Shown here: positions 8,701 to 15,374 of the stretch, piece after piece | How positions within the stretch are numbered: the first letter of the stretch is position 1 | Layout of the letters: each line of letters begins with the position of its first letter | Source: an uncultured Spartobacteria bacterium | GTDB taxonomy: Bacteria; Verrucomicrobiota; Verrucomicrobiia; Chthoniobacterales; Chthoniobacteraceae | Length of the DNA: 38,330 nucleotides | Reading direction: 5' to 3' | Assembly (NCBI GenBank): GCA_903928175.1 | Contig: CAIYQA010000180.1 | Span: 1 to 38,330, forward strand | The notes under the pieces: model-generated | Told to the model about the DNA's origin: nothing | Seen by the model: only the letters and a program-made list of their open reading frames with translations | Database searches by the model: none | Position numbers and translations under genes: made by a program

Positions 8701-8948
8701 CGGACACGGTGATCCACTTCGACCCGTGGTGGAACCCGGCGGTGGAAGCGCAGGCGACCGACCGCGCCCATCGCATCGGCCAGAAGAACGTCGTGACCGC
8801 TTACAAGCTCATCGCGCGCGGGACGGTGGAAGAGAAAATCCTCCATTTGCAGCGCAAAAAGCGGGAGATCATCGACGCTGCCATCGAGAACGAAGAGCCG
8901 CTCATGGAAGGGCTCACGCTGGAGGAAATTCGGGGGTTGTTGGAGTAG
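5793..8948 (+). CDS. SWIM zinc-finger SNF2-family helicase
   Basis: This 1051-residue protein belongs to the bacterial Swi2/Snf2 ATPases, which use ATP to translocate on double-stranded DNA or displace proteins from it. Residues 71-85 form a SWIM zinc-finger (CPC then CAH, ligands Cys71, Cys73, Cys83, His85). A beta-rich middle region of about 450 residues follows. The ATPase then begins with ILADDMGLGKT (Walker A, 620-627), the DEAQH box at 712-716, LTGTPVENS (motif III), and the C-terminal RecA lobe with KAGGVGLNLTAAD and QATDRAHRIGQ (987-997). The size is normal for SWIM-SNF2 helicases. The substrate is unknown; RapA-like polymerase recycling and repair are both possible. The ATG lies eight bases past the acaggatt repeat, with no strong Shine-Dalgarno. 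Confidence 0.92.
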   Translation: MSMSHVELTERLLMDAGGWQAAKLARALVESGRVVSAAYTPPVLKGVVREGDLELRAGLKIVSKSDIENLCPCRESRQWGAICAHSLAVGYALLMHKTGPGSDLASRNRPPQPSPAQSAAPVSAPHFILAEAGSAGPDFVALHVILPPQFLPAWERGNLTVGIEADRSGRRVLLNALSEKETYRCSEADLRLVEAVRALHPGAISGMLTLSREKVLQLLEGLRGHPRVTFGKSTAVHVSSQPVLPKLEVQSDSLGRVTLHVAWAADSRPLTAGQSTAWTLAGAVFAPAAPGLPAAYSELLRRDVMLPPEQATPFLATELPALRAFFEVTGSAAAAGSAPQMIPEAGTFSLTLEGSLNHLTARLQRIYSKRVVTLGVTSPSENWALPDPADPARILCRNIEAERLALADLTRFGFTGPDSTGHFVLRGERAILTFFGEGYPALAAQWEVTLGPRFTNVSGEIERITPRVEILSSGEPWFDLQFDLSTGSGERFSAAEVQRLLQLGQNHVRLKSGKLAVFNSALLDDFQSVLRDCNPQQRQPGSYRIDKAHAGYLEAAAAGAGFAVNAGANWRQWAQSQQGKVDIAPVPLGDLETVLRGYQKHGAAWLHFLGSNGLGGILADDMGLGKTLQALAYLRTQPGPSLVVCPSSLVFNWQREVEKFTPERKVLVIEGAQRARKFAEISKADLVITSYPLLRRDAERYRQFAFSTVILDEAQHIKNPDTQNAQAAGLLRAARKFILTGTPVENSVRDIWSLMNFVMPGYLGERDDFRERYEIPIARQNDPEILARLAKRLRPFLLRRRKQEVAADLPQKLENVAYCELSEAQKQVYAALLQGARAQIDEATGEKNAGRAQMLMLTALLRLRQASCDLRLLDKEGAAAAKADSGKVELFNELLQEAVDGGHRVLVFSQFVSMLTLLRRELEGQGIAYCYLDGQTRDRMEEVDRFQNGDAPVFLISLKAGGVGLNLTAADTVIHFDPWWNPAVEAQATDRAHRIGQKNVVTAYKLIARGTVEEKILHLQRKKREIIDAAIENEEPLMEGLTLEEIRGLLE

Positions 8949-8980
8949 GAGGAAGGCAGTGCAACTGCCGGGATAATTAC

Positions 8981-9008
8981 GTTCCAAAGTTCAACTTTGG
9001 AACGAGGA
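8981..9008. repeat. Perfect hairpin of the gttcc...ggaacgagg family
   Basis: GTTCCAAAGTT and its exact reverse complement AACTTTGGAAC flank a single C, followed by GAGG. The GGAACGAGG end matches the right ends of the larger palindromes near 24.1 and 30.5 kb. It lies 32 bases after the helicase stop, at the tail of two converging genes. It has no T-tract. Confidence 0.75.
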
Positions 9009-9029
9009 AAAGTGAGCCCGATACAACAG

Positions 9030-9344
9030 TTAAGGGGAATCGATCAGATCGACTCGTGATTCGTGTGCGATCCCTTGACAGACGCCATCTGCAAAAAATA
9101 GCCCAATTTCGTAGGCGGGTTTGATCCACGTGTAAATGTACCGGTTTTCCAAACGGTCAATTCGGGTCGGCGTGCCCATAGCTTTAACGATTTCAGATTC
9201 AGGGCGTCCGATCAAATTTCCAAGATGAGCAAATTTATTTGCGAAATTATCTGAATCGTTTTGCTTGCAGAAGATAAGAATGGTTCTGCCTACAAGCAGG
9301 ATCACGAAAATAACCAGCAGATGAACCCAAAGAGGTGCTTCCAT
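9030..9344 (-). CDS. Small membrane-anchored SmpA/BamE-like protein
   Basis: The 104-residue protein has one N-terminal transmembrane segment (about 6-25, LWVHLLVIFVILLVGRTILI) and a soluble domain. The domain contains LIGRPESEIVKAMGTPTRID, then RYIYTW and GLFFADGVCQGI. The order helix, GTP-type turn, then strands ending in a basic-free FxDGVCQ resembles the SmpA/OmlA (BamE) fold found in many envelope proteins. The anchor is a transmembrane helix, not a lipobox, and the match is by pattern only. Its base composition is clearly more AT-rich than the flanking genes, and it lies between two repeat blocks, which may point to separate acquisition. No Shine-Dalgarno is obvious. Confidence 0.55.
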   Translation of the reverse strand: MEAPLWVHLLVIFVILLVGRTILIFCKQNDSDNFANKFAHLGNLIGRPESEIVKAMGTPTRIDRLENRYIYTWIKPAYEIGLFFADGVCQGIAHESRVDLIDSP

Positions 9345-9426
9345 AATAAAAAGGGATTACGGCAGGCTTTCTGAAAAATGCCTTTCAATAAACGATGCTC
9401 ACACCAGATTAAAATGTCAATTCCCT

Positions 9427-9491
9427 CCTCCGTGCCTCTGTGTCTCTGTGTGAGACCGCTTCTTTGCGTCCTTTGCGGCTTTGCGTGAAAC
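9427..9491. repeat. Reiterated gtgcctct / tttgcg repeat
   Basis: The stretch reads as tandem near-copies of short units (CCGTGCCTCTGTGTCTCTG, then TTTGCGTCCTTTGCGGC), directly past the SulP stop codon. Related units occur at 12742-12780 (reverse orientation, GCGCAAAAGG) and at 30255-30300 (CTTCGTGC repeated four times). Confidence 0.6.
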
Positions 9492-11188
9492 TATTCCGCT
9501 GCGGTTTCTACTGTCATCGGCTCCGGTTTGCTGCCCACGATTTCCCACGCTCTTTCCAGCGAGGCGTCAATATCGGCGCAGATGTTCTCCAGTCCCACAC
9601 GATCCACAAAGCCGGAGTTGAAGAGCACTTTCATGGGCTGCGGTTGCACGCCGCTCAGGATGAGCTTGGTGCCGCGGCGGGTGAATTTGCGCAGCATGAT
9701 TTCCAGCGCGCGCAGGCCCGAGCCGTCGATGGCGGGAACGGCGCGCATCCGAAAGATGACGATTTTCGGGGCGATTTGTGCGCTGTTCAGCGCGTCTTCG
9801 AGTTTCTCTGCAACGCCGAAGAAGAACGGCCCTTCGATACGATAAACGAGCACGCCGCTGGGTACGGCTTTGTCGCGGATGGAGTCGCCGCCGAGGCCCA
9901 CATCGCTGTCGCCGGTGATGAGCCGCACATGGGTGATCTCCTCCATTTTGCGCACGAAAAGGATAAAGGAGAGGGCGAGGCCGAAACCGACGGCGATAGT
10001 GAGGTCAAAGGCGACCGTCGTGGCAAACGTAACGAGAAGCACGATGTAATCGCTGCCGGGGCCTCGTGCCAATTCCTTGAAGTTAAACCATTCGCCCATG
10101 CGGAACGCCACCACAAGCAGCACGGCGGAAAGGGCAGCCAGCGGCAGGTATTGCGCGAGCGGTGCGGCAACCAGCACGACCCCAAGCAGGGTGAGCGAGT
10201 GGATGATCCCCGAGACCGGGGTGCGCCCGCCGCTGCGGACGTTGGTGGCGGTGCGGGCGATGGCTCCGGTGGCGGAGATGCCGCCGAAGAACGGGCAGAT
10301 AAAATTGGCGATCCCCTGGCCCATGAGTTCCTGGTTGGAGTCGTGCCGGGTCTCGATCATCCCGTCGGCGACCATCGCGGAGAGGAGCGATTCAATGGCT
10401 CCCAACATGGTGATGGTGAGCGCGGGGCCCATCAGTTGCTGGATGCGTTGGAATGTGACGTGCGGAAGTTGAAAATGCGGCAGCCCTTCCATGGCTTTCG
10501 CGCCGAATTTGGAGCCAATGGTGGCGACAAGATGCGGATCGGGATTCCAGAAATAGACGATTACCGCCGTAACCAGAATGGCGACGATGGAAGGCGGGAC
10601 GGCCCGCCAGCGTTTAGGCCAGCCCACGATGATGCCCAGCGCGAGCAAGCCCAGCGAGAGGCTCTGCCATTTCGTTTCGGAAAGGTGCGTGACGATTCCT
10701 TCGAGCTGCGCCAGGGCTTCGGCGGGCAGCTTGATGTCGAGGCCGAGCAGTTGTTTAAGCTGGCCAATCGCAATCACAACCGCGATGCCGCTGGTGAACC
10801 CCGCAACGACCGAGTAGGGGATGAATTTGATGAGACCTCCCAGCCGGAACGCCCCAATGGCAAAGAGGAAAATTCCCGCCATCATGGTCGCCAGGGCGAG
10901 CCCTTCGTAGCCGTAATTTGTGGCGATGGCGAAGAGAATGGGCACGAACGCCCCGGTGGGCCCGCCGACCTGCACAAAGCTGCCGCCAAAGGCCGAAATG
11001 AGGAAGCCCGCGATGATGGCGGTCCAAAGGCCCTGGCTGGGCGAGACGCCGGAAGCAATGCCGAAGCCGATGGCGAGCGGCAGCGCAATAATGCCGACGG
11101 TTATTCCGGCGATCACATCCGGCAAAAGCATTTTGCGGCGGTAACTGAGAAGGGCGTCGATTAAAGCGGGGCGAAAGAAAGAGCTCAC
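9491..11188 (-). CDS. SulP-family anion transporter with STAS domain
   Basis: This 565-residue inner-membrane protein is a SLC26/SulP transporter for sulfate, bicarbonate or a similar anion. The membrane part opens with LLPDVIAGITVGIIALPLAI, the SulP signature. It also has GGPTGAFVPILFAI and NFICPFFGGISATGAIARTA, the conserved binding-site region, with roughly 10-14 predicted helices to about residue 430. A C-terminal STAS domain follows (about 445-545) with VPAIDGSGLRALE, in which the Ser of DGSG aligns with the phosphorylatable serine of anti-sigma antagonists. The substrate cannot be read from sequence. No carbonic anhydrase or sulfate-assimilation gene is adjacent, so neither role is favoured. 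It appears to be transcribed alone. Confidence 0.92.
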   Translation of the reverse strand: MSSFFRPALIDALLSYRRKMLLPDVIAGITVGIIALPLAIGFGIASGVSPSQGLWTAIIAGFLISAFGGSFVQVGGPTGAFVPILFAIATNYGYEGLALATMMAGIFLFAIGAFRLGGLIKFIPYSVVAGFTSGIAVVIAIGQLKQLLGLDIKLPAEALAQLEGIVTHLSETKWQSLSLGLLALGIIVGWPKRWRAVPPSIVAILVTAVIVYFWNPDPHLVATIGSKFGAKAMEGLPHFQLPHVTFQRIQQLMGPALTITMLGAIESLLSAMVADGMIETRHDSNQELMGQGIANFICPFFGGISATGAIARTATNVRSGGRTPVSGIIHSLTLLGVVLVAAPLAQYLPLAALSAVLLVVAFRMGEWFNFKELARGPGSDYIVLLVTFATTVAFDLTIAVGFGLALSFILFVRKMEEITHVRLITGDSDVGLGGDSIRDKAVPSGVLVYRIEGPFFFGVAEKLEDALNSAQIAPKIVIFRMRAVPAIDGSGLRALEIMLRKFTRRGTKLILSGVQPQPMKVLFNSGFVDRVGLENICADIDASLERAWEIVGSKPEPMTVETAAE

Positions 11189-11318
11189 GTGATTGAACGG
11201 CTAGTTAAAAGCAAAGAGGCGCAGGTGAGCAAGGGGAGGATTGCTCATTGCTAGTGGTAAATTGCTTATTTTCTGAGCGATTTTGGCGACGAAGCCGCCG
11301 CACGCCCCGGCATTCCTG

Positions 11319-11331
11319 CGCCTTCGGCGCT
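11319..11331. repeat. GCGCC-TTC-GGCGC hairpin past dgt
   Basis: A perfect five-base stem with a TTC loop sits seven bases beyond the dgt stop codon. There is no T-run on the minus strand, so it is read as a short REP-like hairpin or RNA-end stabiliser and not as a classical terminator. Confidence 0.35.
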
Positions 11332-11338
11332 GTTGTTG

Positions 11339-12697
11339 CTATTGCCCGGGCAGCGAGATTCCGCGCAATTTTTTATAAAGGCTCACGGCTTGGGAATCGG
11401 TCATCCCGGAGACGTAGTCGGTCATGCGCAGCAGACGGGTATAGGCGTCGGGGGCGGGCACGCCGCCGGGACCGATGAACGGCTCGGGGAGAATTTGCAA
11501 CAGGTTACGCCAGCGCGCGGCAAGCCGGGAACCGTCTGCCGCGAGAGCTTCGACGGCTTCGACGAAAAGATCGAGCAGGCCGCCGATCACTTCAAACCCG
11601 GCGGCTTCGATCTCCACCCCGCGCGGATTGGCGTAGAGCTGCTTGCGCGAGCGGCATATGATCTCTTCGAGCGGTCCGGCGGCTTGCGTGCACCGGATGA
11701 GCGGCTGCTCGAATTCGCCCGCGAGGATCGCCTCTTCATTTTCCAAAAATACCACCTTCACCTGGTCCAACACCTTGCCCACTGCCACCGCGCGCAGGAA
11801 TTCGATGCGTTCCTCGGTGCCGTGCATGCGCGCGGCGATGTCGAGGTGCTTGCGCTCGCCGATCACTGCGGCGAACGCTTCGCTGGCTTCTTCGTAACCG
11901 ATGAGGCGCAGGCGCACGCCGTCTTCAAAATCGACAAGCCGGTAACAAATGTCGTCGGCGGCTTCGACAATGAGCGCCAGCGGGTGCCGCCGCCAGCCGA
12001 TAGTCGCAGGGAGCAGCCCGGTGCGTTCGGCGACTTCGGCGAAGAGTTCCGATTCCGCGTGAAAAAAAGAATGTTTCTTTGTGCTCGCGCGACGGTCCTT
12101 CGGATCGCGCTCCGGGTGTGAAGGGACAGGATATTTCGCGAAAGCGCCGAGCGTGGCGCAAGTCAGTTGCAGCCCTCCGTGGTTGTCCGGCATCTGAAGC
12201 CGCGTGAGGATGCGGAACCCCTGGGCGTTGCCTTCAAACCGCTCGAAATCGCTGAAATGCGCCGGGTTTCTCTTGAGTTCGGGATGCAGCCGCGCGGCCT
12301 GGGGCGAGGTGGCAAACCAGTGGCGGATGGCGTCTTCGCCGGAATGCCCGAATGGGGGGTTGCCGATATCGTGTGCAAGACAGGCGGCGGCAACGATTGC
12401 GCCGATGTCCGAGGAGTGAACGTCCTTCAAGCTGTGGCGTTCCACGATGTGCGCGCCGATCGCCGTTCCGAGAGAGCGCCCCACGCAGGCGGCCTCCAGG
12501 CTGTGCGTGAGCCGGGTGCGGACATAGTCGCTTTGTGCCAGCGGGAAAACCTGCGTTTTATCTTGCAACCGCCGGAAAGCGGAGGAGAAAACGATGCGGT
12601 CGTAGTCGCGCTGGAACGGCGAGCGTTGTGCCTGGAGCGGCTCGGGGTCGCGTTTGCCGAGGCGCGCGGGCGAAAGAAGTCTCTCCCATTGCATCAT
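11339..12697 (-). CDS. dgt: dGTPase-like HD-domain triphosphohydrolase
   Basis: The protein (452 residues) belongs to the dGTP triphosphohydrolase family, which splits dNTPs to deoxynucleoside and triphosphate and so limits the dNTP pool. Near the start is FQRDYDRIVFSSAFRRLQDK (30-47), typical of Dgt, followed by the metal site RTRLTHSLE (His65) and CLAHDIGNPPFGHSGE (His109, Asp110), then further HD-fold helices. Two adjacent ATG codons (12697 and 12694) can start it; the first is given. The length is near that of short bacterial homologues (E. coli Dgt is about 505). Substrate preference among dNTPs cannot be inferred. It is preceded on the same strand by an exoD-like gene, 83 bases away. 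Confidence 0.93.
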   Translation of the reverse strand: MMQWERLLSPARLGKRDPEPLQAQRSPFQRDYDRIVFSSAFRRLQDKTQVFPLAQSDYVRTRLTHSLEAACVGRSLGTAIGAHIVERHSLKDVHSSDIGAIVAAACLAHDIGNPPFGHSGEDAIRHWFATSPQAARLHPELKRNPAHFSDFERFEGNAQGFRILTRLQMPDNHGGLQLTCATLGAFAKYPVPSHPERDPKDRRASTKKHSFFHAESELFAEVAERTGLLPATIGWRRHPLALIVEAADDICYRLVDFEDGVRLRLIGYEEASEAFAAVIGERKHLDIAARMHGTEERIEFLRAVAVGKVLDQVKVVFLENEEAILAGEFEQPLIRCTQAAGPLEEIICRSRKQLYANPRGVEIEAAGFEVIGGLLDLFVEAVEALAADGSRLAARWRNLLQILPEPFIGPGGVPAPDAYTRLLRMTDYVSGMTDSQAVSLYKKLRGISLPGQ

Positions 12698-12741
12698 GCG
12701 CTTACCATTACCACCGGTGCGGGTGCGGAAAGAAGAAGATT

Positions 12742-12780
12742 AGCCGCAAAAAAGCGCAAAAGGCGCAAAAAAATCCCCTG
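12742..12780. repeat. Reiterated gcgcaaaa repeat
   Basis: Units such as AGCGCAAAAGGCGCAAAAA fill the 83-base gap between exoD and dgt. They are the reverse complement of the tttgcg-type units at 9460-9487. Confidence 0.5.
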
Positions 12781-13392
12781 CTAAAACATCCCTTGCAGAA
12801 AATCCACCCCGGCTTTACCGAGCAGCAGCCAGGCGCCGAAGTAAATCCAGGCGGCGGCTCCAAAGAGATGGCCAAGGAGCACAAACAGGCCGTCGCGCTC
12901 CATCATCCCGGCCGTGAGAAAAAGGATGGAGAGGGTCGGCAGGGTATTCATCACCGGCACCATGATGGGCAGAAAAAGGAAGATGCCGCCCGAAGCGATG
13001 CCGAGGCCGATCAGGTTCACCATGCCCGGACCGCTGTGCAGAAACGGCAGGCGCGATTTTGTCAGGCGCTCCATCTGCCGAAGCAGTTTGATCAGGACGC
13101 CGAGAATTTTGCGGAGCATTTCCAGGGAGAGTTCGCGGCGGAGGACAAACTGCGGCAGCCACGGTTTGCGCCCGCAGGCAAGGCACGCGCCGATCAAAAT
13201 GATGGCCGCTCCAAAAGGGGTCGAAAGTCCCGGCACGCTGGGAATCAGGAACGGCGCGGCCAGCAGCATGATCAAGAGCGCAAATCCACGGCCTTGGAGG
13301 AGCGCCTCGATTTCACCAATGCTCAGCGAACGCTCATGGAGAAGCAAAGCCGCAATGTCTTCGGAGAGGCGGCGGGGAGAGGGTTCGGTCAT
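12781..13392 (-). CDS. ExoD-like membrane protein
   Basis: The 203-residue protein matches the ExoD family (exopolysaccharide synthesis, ExoD). It opens with SIGEIEALLQGRGFALLIM, then LLAAPFLIPSVPGLSTPFGA, a highly typical stretch, and ends with two or three more membrane helices (about residues 125-195, GIFLFLPIMVPVMNTLPTL). In rhizobia ExoD affects exopolysaccharide and alkali tolerance, but the biochemical role is not established. There is no polysaccharide gene cluster around it. It is divergent from greA across 122 bases and may be transcribed with dgt downstream. Confidence 0.85.
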   Translation of the reverse strand: MTEPSPRRLSEDIAALLLHERSLSIGEIEALLQGRGFALLIMLLAAPFLIPSVPGLSTPFGAAIILIGACLACGRKPWLPQFVLRRELSLEMLRKILGVLIKLLRQMERLTKSRLPFLHSGPGMVNLIGLGIASGGIFLFLPIMVPVMNTLPTLSILFLTAGMMERDGLFVLLGHLFGAAAWIYFGAWLLLGKAGVDFLQGMF

Positions 13393-13514
13393 GGTGGCGT
13401 GTTGCGAGGAGAGTCAAACGGCAGAACGGCCCGAAATCAAGTCCGGAGGGGGGAGGGAAGTGCTTTCCAAAAACAAACTTTAATTTTCGTTAGCCAATCG
13501 CCTTCTGGTTCCCT

Positions 13515-15368
13515 ATGTTTTTAACCCCTATGCAAGCTGAGATTGAAAAAGCCGTTCAAGCGGGCAAAATCACCCCCCGTGTCGCCTCCACCCTCGAAAA
13601 GCTCCCCTCCGGGGCTTATTGCTTGCACAAGAGCTGGGGGTTTGGGCGCATCGCGGAAATCAATTTCCTGCTCAACCAGGCCGTCATTGATTTCAAGACC
13701 AAGAAGGGCCACACGATGCAGTTGCAGTACGCCGCGGAATCGTTGACCCCCCTGGCTGAAGACCACATTTTGGTGCGCAAGGTGACCGAGCCCGAAGCCA
13801 TCAAAACCATGGCGAAGCAGAATCCCGTGGGTCTCGTGCGCCTGATTCTTTCCAGCTACGGCGGCAAGGCGACCCAGGATCAGATTGCGCAGGCGCTCTC
13901 CGGGGAGATTTTTACCGAAACGGAATTCAAGCGCTGGTGGGATTCCGCCAAGAAGGCGCTCAAAAAGGACGGCCACATCGCCCTCCCCACCAAAAAGAGC
14001 GACCCGATTGTTCTGCGCGAGAATGCCATCTCCCAGGCGGACGAATTGCTCGCCGCGTTTAATGCCGCCCGCCAAACCAAGGCGCAAATCGCCGCGCTGG
14101 ACCAAATCCTCAAGAGCACCGAGGAATTCAAGGGGAGCGACCAACTCAACGCCGTTGTCGCCAGCGTGGAGGACGCCGCGCAGAAGAGCCGCCGTTTGAA
14201 CACCGCGCAGGCTTTGGAGTTGATCCTCGGCCGGGACGAACTTTGCGCCATCACCGGCATCACCCCCGGCGCAGGCACTATCACCCTCAGCGAACTGCTC
14301 CATGATGAGGAACGCAGGTTGCACGAAATTCTCACCGATGTTCCCGCCGCCAAACAGCGCCGGGTGCTGGCCGCTTTTCCGACTGCTTTTGGCGAAGAGA
14401 AATGGGTGGAGAAGATTCTCGTTCTCATGAGCAAGAGCGGCATCCGCATCGCCTCCGAAATCGGGCGACTGCTCCTGGAACACGGCAAAAAAGCCGAGCT
14501 GCGCCGCGAGCTCGACCGCTGGCTGGGCGATCATACCATTTCCACCGAAGTGCTCACCTGGCTTTGCAAAGAGCGCGAAGGCGCCTTCGCCGAAATGGTG
14601 GATGCCCGCGTGCTGAGCGCCACGCTTTCCGCCTTGGAGCGGGATCAATTCAACGAAGTAAAGCGCGGCGGCAAACTCCACGATCTCTTGCTTGAGGACC
14701 GGGAACTGGTGCCGGACATGCTCGCCGGGGCCGAGCCCGAAATCGTGCGCGACACCATTCGCAAAGTGATGCTTTCGGGGGTGTTTGAAGAGTTGAATAA
14801 GCGGTCCATCCTCGGGCGCATCGTCCGTGTTTATCCCGAGATGGAATCGATGCTCACCGGCGATGCTCCATCAGAAAAACAAGAGGCGCTCATCGTTTCC
14901 TGGGAAAGCCTGGAGAAGCGCAAGAATGAACTCGACGAACTGGTGAACAAAAAGATTCCCGAGAACATCAAAGAGATTTCGCTGGCCCGTTCCTACGGCG
15001 ATTTGCGCGAGAATTTTGAATTCAAAGCCGCCAAGGAAATGCAGCGCGTGCTCTCCCGCCGCAGGGCGGAAATGGAGCGCGACCTGGGTCTGGCGCGGGG
15101 AACCGATTTTGCCAATCCCGACACGCAGGTAGTCTCCATCGGCACCACCGTGACGATCCGCGAGGTGACGGACGGGCGCATTGATGTTTACAGCATCATG
15201 GGAGCCTGGGACAGCGATCCCAATGCGGGGATCATCTCCTACAAAGCCGGGATTGCGCAAGCGCTGCTCGGTCACAAGGTGGGTGAGAAACTGGATGTGC
15301 CCACCGAACACGGCGATCGCGTTGCGGAGATTGTAAAAATCGAGGCCGTTCGCAAGGCCGCGCAGTAG
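13515..15368 (+). CDS. greA: Large GreA-type transcription elongation factor
   Basis: GreA rescues backtracked RNA polymerase by stimulating transcript cleavage. This version is 617 residues, against about 158 for E. coli GreA. The GreA part is C-terminal: a coiled coil from about 450 to 525 whose tip ARSYGDLRENFEF (491-503) keeps the acidic Asp496 and Glu499 needed for cleavage, then the FKBP-like domain with GIISYKAGIAQALLGHKVGE. The 450 residues before it begin with an SH3/tudor-like LHKSWGFGRIAEINFLLNQ (37-55) and continue as helical sequence with HEILTDVPAAKQRRVLAAF. Chlamydial GreA is similarly long. The ATG at 13515 has no Shine-Dalgarno; a second ATG at 13530 is possible. It converges on the ABC-F gene with only six bases between stops. 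Confidence 0.88.
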   Translation: MFLTPMQAEIEKAVQAGKITPRVASTLEKLPSGAYCLHKSWGFGRIAEINFLLNQAVIDFKTKKGHTMQLQYAAESLTPLAEDHILVRKVTEPEAIKTMAKQNPVGLVRLILSSYGGKATQDQIAQALSGEIFTETEFKRWWDSAKKALKKDGHIALPTKKSDPIVLRENAISQADELLAAFNAARQTKAQIAALDQILKSTEEFKGSDQLNAVVASVEDAAQKSRRLNTAQALELILGRDELCAITGITPGAGTITLSELLHDEERRLHEILTDVPAAKQRRVLAAFPTAFGEEKWVEKILVLMSKSGIRIASEIGRLLLEHGKKAELRRELDRWLGDHTISTEVLTWLCKEREGAFAEMVDARVLSATLSALERDQFNEVKRGGKLHDLLLEDRELVPDMLAGAEPEIVRDTIRKVMLSGVFEELNKRSILGRIVRVYPEMESMLTGDAPSEKQEALIVSWESLEKRKNELDELVNKKIPENIKEISLARSYGDLRENFEFKAAKEMQRVLSRRRAEMERDLGLARGTDFANPDTQVVSIGTTVTIREVTDGRIDVYSIMGAWDSDPNAGIISYKAGIAQALLGHKVGEKLDVPTEHGDRVAEIVKIEAVRKAAQ

Positions 15369-15374
15369 CCCAGG

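Noticed and set aside
9440-11164. Long plus-strand frame (574 codons) opposite the SulP gene
   Set aside because: Its translation is rich in Gly, Asp, His and Glu with no domain. The minus-strand frame has clear SulP and STAS motifs, so this is a shadow caused by high G+C codon bias.
15369-15374. Bidirectional terminator between greA and the ABC-F gene
   Set aside because: Only six bases separate the two stop codons and no stem with a T-tract spans them.
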